From NCBI GenBank assembly GCA_028751875.1, contig CM054154.1, positions 53,841,753 through 53,905,752 of the forward strand: a stretch of DNA of 64,000 nucleotides. Reading direction: 5' to 3'. Below the pieces are notes generated by a model. That model worked only from the letters and a program-made list of their open reading frames with translations. It was not told the DNA's origin and ran no database searches. Of this stretch, positions 11,500-20,589 are shown piece by piece (position 1 is the first letter of the stretch; every line of letters begins with the position of its first letter). This DNA comes from Rapana venosa. Its lineage: Eukaryota > Mollusca > Gastropoda > Neogastropoda > Muricidae. The position numbers were made by a program, and so were the translations under genes.

Positions 11500-11690
11500 T
11501 TGTATATATACAGTGCCGGGCTCCCTCTACTAGCTGCTGGAAGATCCCAGAAACTTAAGGAACACAAACATTTCCGGTTACAGTGACTCACTCTGGTAGC
11601 TTCTAAAACTTCTTACTTTACTGTAGGCTACACCATTCCGGAAAAGCCTAGAACTTCATAGAATGCTGTAGAATATCCTGGAAACTTCAT
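11500..11690 (-). promoter_or_regulatory. Putative heat-shock-type promoter: phased GAA/TTC boxes plus TATA-like box
   Basis: GAA triplets start at 11,641, 11,651, 11,661, 11,671 and 11,681, exactly 10 bases apart. TTC lies five bases before the first (11,636) and five bases after the last (11,686), so all seven share one 5-base register. A second set of GAA triplets sits at 11,540, 11,550 and 11,560. This matches the nGAAn/nTTCn rule for heat-shock factor sites, including step-type sites with 10-base spacing (established knowledge). On the minus strand the boxes are followed by TGTATATATACA (about 11,500-11,511), a TATA-like box at promoter distance. No downstream gene survives: a LINE truncation begins at 11,338. 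Confidence 0.5.
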
Positions 11691-11704
11691 GAGCAAACAA
11701 ACAG

Positions 11705-12811
11705 AACGTTGTCTTAGTACAATATGCAGACGACATATGCATGTGGATGAATGTTACCATGAAACAAAACACACCGAAAAGGTCTTTGAACTATATTGAA
11801 AAAAAACTATACCAAAAAGACCTTAATAATTTAAATAAGTACATAATTGAAAATGGCCTAAAATTACAGAAAAAACGCATATGATGCTTTTTAGCAATGG
11901 TGGCAATCCAGAAAACTTGCCTGTGTTCAAAATTGAAAATGAGATAGTTGAATGTAAACACTTAATAAAGTGTTTAGGTGTTTTTCTTTCCTCAAAGTTA
12001 ACTTGGAATGCCCATACTGAATATATCTCAACTAAAGGAAGAAAATGTTTAAATCTGCTAAAAATTGTACGAAAACAGTATTGGGGACAAGACATTACAG
12101 TTCTGAAACTTTTATCTACTTCTCTAATTAGATCTAAATTATCATATGGACAAGAAGTCTTTTTTAGCGCACCTAAGTATTTACTAAAGAAGCTTCAAAG
12201 TGTAGACTGTAAGGCATACAGACTCGCTCTAGGTGTACCATTTCATGCCTCTGCACTTGATACATATAAAAAAAAATTGGAATGACACCACTTGATGAGT
12301 ACCGACAACTTGTATTTGCCAAATACATTCTGAGAAGTTCTACATATGAAAACTTTGCTTCAGAAGAAATTAAAATGAGGTCTGAAACTGATTTTCCTTC
12401 CTCTTTTGAGAGCCCGAAACATAAACTCTTTGATGACAATAAGTACTTACACATCAGATCTTTATGAACGTTCTGAAATTTTAAAATATGATGTAGACCC
12501 ACAAAGGGCAATTCCAGTTTGTTCTGCTTGGGAAATGAAACAAGCTCAATTTTATGTTGATTATATCAACATCAAAAAAGAATGAGAATCCAAATATAAT
12601 GGCAGTTAATGTTCATTCACATATACAACATAATTACTGTCATTGTCTTAAAATTTATACAGATGGCTCACTTTTAGACAATCATCAAGCAGGTTCAGCA
12701 TTTGTCATACGGGCACCGAAAATAGAAAAGTCATATCATGTTGGTAAAAATCGATCTGTTTTTACAGCTGAACTGATCGCTATTGTCATGGCTTTAAATT
12801 TCATTCATAGA
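11705..12811 (+). mobile_element. Family B LINE copy B1: RT 3' part and start of RNase H, truncated at both ends
   Basis: Reads VVLVQYADDICMWMN (catalytic YADD box, about 11,712), then the RT thumb (11,881-12,285; KCLGVFLSSKLTWN, CKAYRLALGVPFHASALDTY), a linker frame (12,282-12,467), then an RNase H start (12,554-12,811): IYTDGS with the first catalytic Asp and FTAELIAIVMALNF with the catalytic Glu. The remaining RNase H is replaced by a (GATA)n array. An RT plus RNase H layout is known from I, LOA, R1-like and Ingi-type clades; I cannot choose among them. Three or more frame breaks. Confidence 0.85.
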
Positions 12812-12886
12812 TAGATAGATAGATTGATAGATAGATAGAAGGATAGATAGACAGACAGATAGAAAGATAGAAAGGTTGAAAGATAA

Positions 12887-12984
<98 letters not shown>

Positions 12985-13122
12985 GGGTGGTGGGTGGGTG
13001 GGTGGGTGGGTGGGTGGGTGGGTGGGTGGATGGATGGATGGATGGATGGATGGATGGATACATACATACATACATACATACATACATACATACATACATA
13101 CATACATACATACATACATACA

Positions 13123-13151
<29 letters not shown>
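12806..13151. repeat. Compound tetranucleotide array (GATA)n-(GGGT)n-(GGAT)n-(CATA)n
   Basis: Four adjoining arrays with sharp changes: GATA type to about 12,984 (imperfect before 12,890), GGGT 12,985-13,026, GGAT 13,027-13,059 and CATA 13,060-13,151. The left edge interrupts RNase H codons of LINE copy B1; the right edge interrupts the minus-strand 2A-bearing ORF. Tyr/Leu/Ser/Ile and Met/Tyr/Val/Cys frames across it are shadows. Confidence 0.97.
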
Positions 13152-13153
<2 letters not shown>

Positions 13154-13382
13154 TGAAGGGGCGGGGTGGGGGACCAGGATTCTGTTCGATGTCGCCACAT
13201 CTCATCAGCACTGCCACATTCAGAAAGATCAGAATGAAGTCAGAGGGCCTACATGAAACAGGAACCTTGAACATTTTGATAAATCTTGCTGCTGCTTTCC
13301 TTGCCCTGCCTGCCATGAAAGCAATGAATGTCCAGACAAAGATGCCCACTACAACCCTCCATTGTACAGTCCCTATAGGCAT
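13146..13382 (-). CDS. Leader plus 2A-like motif: 5' start of a LINE ORF1 (family E type), truncated by repeats
   Basis: An ATG at 13,382, just after an in-frame TGA, opens about 72 clean codons. A hydrophobic stretch (residues about 10-23) is followed by a basic segment ([13 protein letters not shown]), a VSCR box, a second hydrophobic stretch, then [14 protein letters not shown], with the 2A core DIEQNPGP at 13,170-13,193. 2A-like peptides (consensus D-[VI]-E-x-N-P-G-P) make the ribosome skip the Gly-Pro bond and are known from picornaviruses and from invertebrate non-LTR retrotransposons, where some also act as signal sequences. The leader matches that of the LINE at 21,675 block by block. 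Downstream coding is lost in the (CATA)n array. Confidence 0.75.
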
Positions 13383-13513
13383 TCTTGCCTGTCAGGAATG
13401 GGGAAAAAAACTAAGTCGAATTTTCAACAGGTTGAGTGTTATATCGCTGTACAAAACTCAGAGCGCTCGCCAAACACGTCCGAACACCTCGGCAGTCACT
13501 GGTGAACTCCTGT

Positions 13514-13559
13514 GTTGTTCTTCAATTTAACGTCTATTCACATTAAGTGATATTAGACA
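13514..13559 (+). repeat. Dispersed 45-base motif, copy 1
   Basis: TTCTTCAATTTAACGTCTAT followed by TCACATTAAGTGATATTAGA. Related copies lie near 2,291 (+), 27,341 (+), 53,691 (+), 54,192 (-) and 59,703 (-). GTCT..TCAC and GTGATATTAGAC form an imperfect inverted repeat. Here it sits about 130-180 bases upstream of the leader-2A ORF and in the opposite sense. Confidence 0.7.
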
Positions 13560-13779
13560 CAAAAAGGCAAACAATTCAGAAAAAAGGGTTAAGGAACTGT
13601 CTAACTACTGTAACTATAATACAATGAAAGAAATGAATTTACCTTGTGAATAAATAGCTAATTAAACTACAACAGATCAAAAGATACATTTCCAGTATTC
13701 CATGCTAAAAGAACACTGGGAAAGAAAGGTAACAATTTCGAAAACTATACCATGGTGGGTAGAATGCCTTTGCTTCAAA
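13560..13779. other. Non-coding spacer, probable LINE 3' untranslated sequence
   Basis: AT-rich, no open frame. It follows the stop codon of the minus-strand family B C-terminus at about 13,790, so it is probably that element's 3' end. Confidence 0.4.
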
Positions 13780-14695
13780 TCAATAAATGACATACTTACT
13801 TGTGCTATAGCAAATCACTAACACAACTCTCTTTCAACAGCAAAGCAATTTCACAGAGCAATGTAGAGTTATTCAAAACCTTTTGCAACGATCTCTCATG
13901 AATGGTGGGCAGCTGCTTTTTTAACATTTGGCATTCGAAAAGAATATGAATGTTTGAGATTGCCCCACCACACACACAATGCACATTTCTAGAAAATTTT
14001 GTATGGAAAGCATTAATAAGACTTATGACTGGCCTTTGGCGTGATTTATCTAACCCAAAACTAGAAGAGAGAAAGAAATTTAGGTCAAAAATTGAAGTGG
14101 TACCATGGGAAAACCCCGCATCTTCTTGTTTTTTCCTAACATGCTTCCATACTAGAACATGTAGAAAAAGAGTTTGTCCTCTCGGATGAAGTCCACACTG
14201 GTCTTCAAGTTGTCATGGGGCACGATGGATACTCGAGAATTATCTACAGATCTGCAGAGATCAAAGCGCTGAATAAATTTCTTTTGATTTCTAGTTGAGC
14301 ATCTGCAGTTGGTGCTACTTTGCTGATAATCATTTTTGTTTTGGGGAAGTCTCGTGTGATGCTTTTAACATTGGCCAAAAGGGATTTGCTAACACTAGGG
14401 GCATCTTTCAGCTTTAGATCATTGATTCCGCAGTGGATCAGGATGGCATCTGGGGGCTGGCTCAGCCTGGAACAGGTGGAGTGCACGGCCTCTTCGATCT
14501 TTTCTGTGGTGCAGCACTTGTTGGTGAAGGCCCTGATGCCCTATGAACGGCCAAGTCTTCTCCTGTCCACGCCCTTCATCGCGGAATCTTGAATAAGGAC
14601 ACACACAGGCAGATCCTGGTGTTGTTCAGTTGTGTGCTGTACACATTCTTGCTGAGTGGAAGACCTTACGTCATTTGCTTTGGTTATGTCATTTT
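13780..14695 (-). mobile_element. Family B LINE copy B2: SGNH-type ORF1 joined directly to the ORF2 C-terminus (internal deletion)
   Basis: From 14,695 down: the ORF1 esterase-like domain with block I VCVLIQDSAMKGVDRRRLGR (Asp-Ser), a frameshift near 14,535, block III AILIHCGINDLKLKD (Gly-x-Asn-Asp), SKVAPTADAQLEIKRNLFSA, and VPHDNLKTSVDFIREDKL. SGNH/GDSL-type domains are known in ORF1 of several LINE clades. At about 14,165 it switches to ORF2 C-terminal codons: SFGLDKSRQRP, FHTKFSRNVHCVCGGAISN and HILFECQMLKKQLPTIHE, matching the tail of copy B4 near 28,090. EN, RT and RNase H are missing, so this is an internally deleted copy. Confidence 0.75.
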
Positions 14696-14698
14696 GTC

Positions 14699-15762
14699 AT
14701 GAGAGACTATAACTTCGACGAGGACCTGATTCAAGTCATCCAGGCGCTGTATGACAGCTCCCACAGTGCAGTCCTCATGGGTGGAGAAATTGGGGAGTTC
14801 TTCCGGACTTCAGTTGGAGTTCGACAAGGCTGCCCGCTATCCCCCGTTCTTTTCAACGTGTTCCTGGAGAACATCATGCAGGAGGCCCTCCTTGACTTCA
14901 AGACCACAATCACAATAGGAGGAAGGCCAGTCTGCAATCTTCGATTCGCAGACGATATTGATCTCATGGGCGGCAGTGAAGAAGAACTCCAGGATCTCAC
15001 CACCAGACTGGAAACATCAGCCAATGCCCACGGTATGGAGATCAGCACGGAAAAGAGCAAGATCCTAGTGAACAGTACTACACCAACCACTCCCACCAGC
15101 ATCAAGATGAGTGGCGAGACACTAGAGGAGGTAGAAACTTTCAAGTACCTTGGAGCAGTCATCACCAAAGAAGGTACGAGCACACAAGAGGTGAAGATCA
15201 GACTTGCTGTGGCACTCTCCTCCATGACTAAGCTGGCGAAAGTGTGGAGAAACCATAACATCAGAACCCACACTAAGGTCAGACTCTACAAGGCACTCGT
15301 CACATCCATTGCCTTGTACAGCTGTGAAGCATGGACACTTACTGCCGATCTAGAACGTCGAATTCAAGCCTTTGAGATGAAGTGCCTCAGGCGGATCCTG
15401 AACATCACCTACAGAGACCGTAAAACCAATGACTACGTCTGGCAGCAGATCGAGGCACTGGCTGGCAAACAAGAACCATTGCTAGATACAGTCAAACGGA
15501 GGAAACTGAAATGGTTTGGCCACACAACAAGGCATAACAGCCTGTCAAAGACAGTCCTGCAGGGAATGGTGGAAGGAGCAAGGAGGCAGGGACGACCACG
15601 CAAAAGCTGGATATCCAACATCAAGGAGTGGACCGGCCTCACTGTACCAAACCTCCTGAAAGCAGCCCAGGACAGAACCATTTGGCGGTCCACTTGCAGC
15701 GTCCGTGCGGGTACCCCAACGGTCTTCCCCGACCAAGGGATGAGTGAGTGAGTGAGTGATGT
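14699..15762 (+). mobile_element. RTE-type LINE, ORF2 3' half with an intact frame (copy RTE1)
   Basis: From ATG 14,699 an unbroken frame of about 350 codons runs to TGA 15,749-15,751. It begins MRDYNFDEDLIQVIQALYDS just after the RT catalytic-A block, then VGVRQGCPLSPVLFNVFLEN, NLRFADDIDLMGG with catalytic FADD, FKYLGAVIT, EAWTLTADLERRIQAFEMKC and KLKWFGHTTRHNSL, ending RRQGRPRKSWISNIKEWTG. The EMKCLRRIL and GRPRKSW..NI.EWTG blocks are typical of RTE/BovB-like elements (family knowledge). The stop lies within a short (TGAG)n tail (15,740-15,762), as expected of RTE 3' ends. The 5' junction abuts copy B2 at 14,695-14,699. Least decayed ORF of the window, but RT motif A and the endonuclease are absent. 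Confidence 0.9.
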
Positions 15763-15825
15763 CATTTTGAATGGTTGGCCTGGCGTTTTTCTTTTTCTCC
15801 TCCGATTCTTTTGGATCTTAAATTT

Positions 15826-16034
15826 TATTTTGCACGATCACCTTCGACACTTATTTTGATTACTCATACAAAAAATATGTTATGATTAAAATTAAAAAAA
15901 TAAAAATAATGATAATAATAATAATTAAATAAATAAAAAACCCTCAATACCCATACTCTCACACAATAAAAACAAGGAAGAAAAGAAAGAAAGAAAAAAA
16001 ACAAACAAACAACCAGCCAAATCTATAAGGTCAT

Positions 16035-16120
<86 letters not shown>

Positions 16121-16692
16121 CGTGTGTTTCAGTGATAACTCTAAAATATATAATTCTCAAGACAGTGCACGATCACTGTCAACACCAATTTTGATTATAC
16201 TCATGCAGATTATATGTCAAGATAATGAAATATAAACTCAATACCGTATTACTATATAATAAAAACAAGGAAGAGGAGAAAGGGGGGGGGATGAAAGCCA
16301 ATTCTATAAGGTCAGGGAGAGAGAGAGAGAGTGAGAGAGAGAGAGAAGAGAGAGAGGGAGAGAGAGAGAGAGAGAGAGAGAGTGAGAGAGAGAGAGAGAG
16401 AGAGGAGCGAGAGAGGAGGAGAAAGCGAGGAGATGAGATGAGAGGAGAGTGTTGATGTTGTGTGTGCGTGTTTCAAGGATAATACTAAATATATAATTCT
16501 CGAGACAGCACAGGATCACCATCAATATTCTTTTCGAATATACTCGTACAAATTGAACGCCATGAAAAAGCAAAAGCCCAAGTCAATACACTCAAGCAAT
16601 AAGGAGAAAAAAATCGCTAGTCATAAAATGAACATCTATACATTGTAAGTAAGAGAGAGAGATGAGGGGGGGGGGGGGGGGGGAGGGGAAAT
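15826..16692. repeat. Minisatellite of about 290-345 bases with internal (GA)n, three copies
   Basis: Markers recur: GATCAC at 15,836, 16,171 and 16,514; AATAAAAACAAGGAAG at 15,965 and 16,258; CTATAAGGTCA before (GA)n at about 16,023 and 16,303. Each copy ends in a (GA)n array (16,038-16,118; 16,313-16,402; short at 16,651). Copies differ mainly in array length. A related copy lies at about 21,810-22,176, on the other side of the family E LINE. A G18 run is at 16,666-16,683. Arg/Glu frames are shadows. Confidence 0.75.
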
Positions 16693-16693
16693 G

Positions 16694-17773
16694 AGAACTC
16701 GAACTCGAACTCGAACTCGAATGATTTATTCACAAAAAGGCCATTGGCCCATACATGAAGGGGGTTGCCGAACTGCTTAGTATTTTGGTTTAAAAAACAA
16801 AAACAAAACAAAAAACCACACACACACACACAGACAACATGTTACTGTATAACAAAGTCAGCTACAAAAAAAACACTTAGGATAACATTATCTCTCTTAT
16901 TCTGAAAGCTCTACACAAATATAAAGTGAGGCTGCGCACAACCTCAGGATGACTTGATGCCAGGAGTAAACAGAGTCTAAATAAATTAGGCTGTTACTAT
17001 ATTTAACAGGGATGTAGTTCTGCCTAAACATCCTCAAAAACTGGACAGCACAACACAAAATGTACTTCATCCTCTGGTGCTTGCTTACATAATGGGCCAT
17101 AGCAGCCTGAGGTCGTCAATACCATGTTCTCTGTATCTGAATTTATGAACATTTATATCTGATACACCAAGTCTGAACTTAGACATAATTCTTTTCAAAT
17201 GTATATCCATATCAAGTTTTTAGATAAGGTTTGACATCATGCGAACTTATAAATTGTCTGTACATTTGAAATCTTTCACTGTTTTGTATATGATCACTCC
17301 ATTGCTGCCATCGGCAGTCAATCAATCTTTGCTGAAATGCGTTAATAAACTCTCTACAATTTCGACTCCTTGATTGAGCCAAACAAATCCAAACCCCAGT
17401 TCACACAAACAGGTACGTATTTGTGTTGCCCAGTTGTTTTTTCCCTTTGACATCTAGATTCATAAAGCATTCTTGTAGGATTTAAAAGGTAGCTGCTCTC
17501 ATTCATATGCAGAATCTTAATCCAATATCTAATGCATCTTACAGCAGCATTAACAGAGAGAGGGTATCTATTAGTTTCACTATAAACAAGATCATTAGGT
17601 GTAGTCTATCTAAGCCTAAAAACTGCTTTAAGCAAAGGGTGCATGATTCACAATGAGTTACAGCTGCATCCAAGCCCAAATTTCTGCACCATATAACACA
17701 GTGGGTTGTATTTGTGCATCAAATATCTTAATGAACAAATCAAAAGAGTTATTATTCAATATTCGTAGTTTTT
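16694..17773 (-). pseudogene. Family E: ORF2 C-terminal region and 3' tail
   Basis: Read after the RT part with several frameshifts. Near 17,100-17,030 it reads YGPLCKQAPEDEVHFVLCCP with a stop soon after, a C..H...CC cysteine/histidine cluster like those ending other LINE ORF2 proteins. The 3' untranslated segment holds GTATGGGCCAATGGCC (about 16,754-16,739), close to the palindromic element in the 3' ends of family A copies, then AATAAA and the (GAGTTC)4 tail. Confidence 0.7.
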
Positions 17774-18898
17774 TCAACACAATAACAAGCTTCGTTTACC
17801 TCGACTTGCCAGATCTTTACATGCAGTTGTGAAACTAAGCTTAGTAGAAAAACAGATTCCTAAATATTTATATACATTTATCACAGGCATGATATTTCCA
17901 TTGTACAACCATTTTTCATGAGCAGCTAAATATCCACCTTTTCTGAATACAACGATATTACTCTTACTCAGATTAACCTTAAGATCCAGTGATGTTGCAG
18001 CATTGTTTAAGCTGTTTAACTGCTTTTGTAAGCCTACAACTGTTTCAGATAGCAGGATAACATCATCAGCAAGCAGAAGAATAAACAACTCTGAGAAATC
18101 TTGGGGGAAAGTGGCACCATGTTTACCATTATTGATGATGTCTCTGGCTAACTCATTGATAAAAACAGAAAACAATAAGGGGCTACATACATCACCCTGT
18201 TTAACACCAGTGGTACAGTATATTATGTCAGTCACTTTAGTTCCACATCTTATTCTGCTTCTGACATTCTGATACATGGCTCTCAAACATCGTAATAGTT
18301 TTCCCTTCACACCATTTTTCAGGAGAATAGGCCACAACAAGTTCCTGTTAACAGAATCAAATGCTTTTTCAAAGTCAATAAATGCTACATAGAGCTTACG
18401 GTTATGAGCAAACTGTTTCTGTACAAACGCAAGCAGAGTAAACATATGATCTATAGTGGAGTAACCTCTCTTAAAACCAGCTTGGTGCTCTCCTGTAATA
18501 TTATTCTTCATAACCCATTCCTGTAACCTATTGTTAATAATAGTACTATATATCTTACTACTTATGTCTGTAAGAGAAATTCCCCGGTAGTTATTAGGGT
18601 TATCAACATCACCCTTTTTATGCAATGTTAGTATTATAGATTCAGCCCAGTTATCTGGAAAAAGACCATCATCAAAAATTTTGTTGAATAGTTTTAGAAG
18701 GAAAAGCACAATATTTTCACCTCCATATTTTAGCAATTCACCAATGATTTGATCAGGACCGGCTGCTTTCTCAGTCTTTAATTTTCTAAGTGCCCCTAAT
18801 ATTTCATCTTTAGATATGGGACGATCAAAATCTTCCTCAGTTCCATCACTGTCAACATCAGTAATCATGGAGTTGGCTAATGAGTCTTTCTCCAACAA
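17774..18898 (-). pseudogene. Family E: ORF2 reverse transcriptase domain
   Basis: 374 open codons. LRKLKTEKAAGPDQIIGELL; NYRGISLTDISSKIYSTIIN; HQAGFKRGYSTIDHMFTLLA; motif A YVAFIDFEKAFDSVNRNLLW; TGVKQGDVCSPLLFSVFINE; motif C LADDVILLSE with both aspartates (LADD in place of FADD); the thumb YKYLGICFSTKL. Catalytic residues are intact, so this domain has decayed little. The frame ends at 17,774 by frameshift. The closest relative in the window is family A (same blocks, clearly diverged), so families A and E appear to be sister lineages. Confidence 0.92.
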
Positions 18899-19115
18899 GG
18901 TTTTGAAATGTTGAAACCATCATGTCAATGATATACTATTCTTTGGCTGACTTTTTCTAAATGACGCCTTCTTAACACTTTTCCAGAACTGGATTTGAGA
19001 AGAGATAGATGAATCATATCTGCAAGTAAGGTTTTATTATACTGTTTCTTTTTTCGTTCAAGCATGCATTTATATTCCCTTCTTGTGACACAGTACACGT
19101 TTTTGTCCTCATTTC

Positions 19116-20270
19116 TTAATGTTTTTCGAAAGTCTTCAGAAGTTTTCTGACCTTATATTTCATACTTTTACATTCATTATCAAACCAAGTATCATTTGAT
19201 GGACCTTTATTGATATGTACCTGTTTCTTCATACAATCAACACTGGCTTTTATGAAACCGTTAAACAAATCTAAAGCTTCATTAATGTTCTCATCAATCA
19301 TCTGAAAGGTATTAATAAAAATTTCACACATGTTCACATCCTGGAGATTTTCTTTATAAACTGAGAGTTTGTTTTCATCCCATACAAACTTTTCCATAAC
19401 AGATGGCTTCTCAGTTTCCACCTCTGTATTATATACTGGATTAATATATAATTCAACAGGAAGGTGATCGGAATCAGAACGCTCAGCAACAAACAAACGA
19501 CATGAGTCAAAAATCTGAGAGAACAAATCATCTGACACTAAAAAATAATCATTAACACTACATCCTCCATCAGAGATGTATGTATAGCGTCCTTGTTGGT
19601 CACCATTACATACGCCATTTAGAATTTGTAAACTAAGAGCAGTGCACATATTCAATAGTAATTTACCATAATTGTTGATAACACAATCTTCAGAATTACG
19701 ATTGCTGCTGAGAGACATACTTTTACTTTGGACATCTGAACTAAAGTCATTTTCTACTGCTGACAGGAAAAGTTTGAGGTCCTGCTGTTTAAGTCCTCCA
19801 CATAGTATTATATCTACTTCATCCAGTGTCACCACACAATTTACTAAACATTCTTCCAACATAGCAATTCCATTATCATTGTCAAACATGTTATAAAAAG
19901 GTGAACCTTCAGGTGGGATATACACACAGACAAGCAAAACATTTCTTGCTGTACACAACAGAGATTTGTCACAGAGGAAAAAATGCAAATAAATTTGGAT
20001 AAGGAACATCTAAACAATTCACAAAGGCAGATAACTCATGCCTTATTAAACAAACTAAACCACTAGATCGCCTCCCTTGATGGCTAACTTTAATTGTGAC
20101 TTACAGAAGGCCTTGTAACCAGTAAAAACATCTGGCTGGACCATTTTCAGGAAACGTTTCTGTCAGACATATAAGTCAAAGCTACGCACATAAGATACAA
20201 AATCTCTATCAGCCAGTTTGACAACAATCCATTTACGTTCCAAGACAAAAATGAAAAAGCTTTATTTGTT
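19116..20270 (-). pseudogene. Family E: APE-type endonuclease of ORF2, catalytic GDxN changed
   Basis: Starts in another frame near 20,265 with FSFLS-W-NVNGLLS-type sequence and KLADRDFVSYVRSFDL, then 297 codons from 20,009: VLLVCVYIPPEGSPFYN, a VDIILCGGLKQQDLK block where most relatives have GD-[LF]-N, GRYTYISDGGCSVNDYFLVS, and AERSDSDHLPVELY with the catalytic SDH. The Asp and Asn of the GDxN block read Gly and Lys here. These endonucleases nick the target to prime reverse transcription; this copy should be inactive. The 3' part (DNECKSMKYKVRKLLKTF) is the linker to RT. Confidence 0.85.
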
Positions 20271-20589
20271 TTATTGTATTGCCACAATTCCATTGATCCA
20301 ACAGCATCTAGACTGACACTTTCACCAATTACATTGACATGACAAGACAGGGCATTTATGCTTTCACAGTGGTTAAAGAAGGCTTTATTAAAAGGCTGCC
20401 TACAATACTCATGGTCAGCTTGTGTTAGCTGTAGGTCAAGTCAGACCTGTCTTTGTTAGTCCTGTGTGTGGTGAAGTGTCACGCCTCACTGCATCAAGCC
20501 TCACTTGGGCTAAGCCCTATTACATGAGTATCTAATGAGGCTGAGTGACCGGTGTCTGTTCTTTTTCCTACCCCTGTAAATTGAGACTA
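20271..20589. other. Family E spacer between ORF1 and ORF2
   Basis: No clear frame on the minus strand. It holds a GC-richer patch (20,450-20,530) that could be the region from which ORF2 translation starts, or a small insertion. No repeat partner seen elsewhere in the window. Confidence 0.4.

Noticed and set aside
12806..13151. CRISPR-like array
   Set aside because: Units are 4 bases without spacers; no cas genes; eukaryotic context.
12801..13530. Frames rich in Tyr-Leu-Ser-Ile or Tyr-Ile-His-Thr over the tetranucleotide arrays
   Set aside because: Repeat shadows. Only the N-terminal 72 codons of the minus-strand frame starting at 13,382 lie outside the arrays and are kept.
14731..15273. 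180-codon minus-strand frame opposite RTE1
   Set aside because: Antisense shadow of a well-supported RT frame; no motif of its own.
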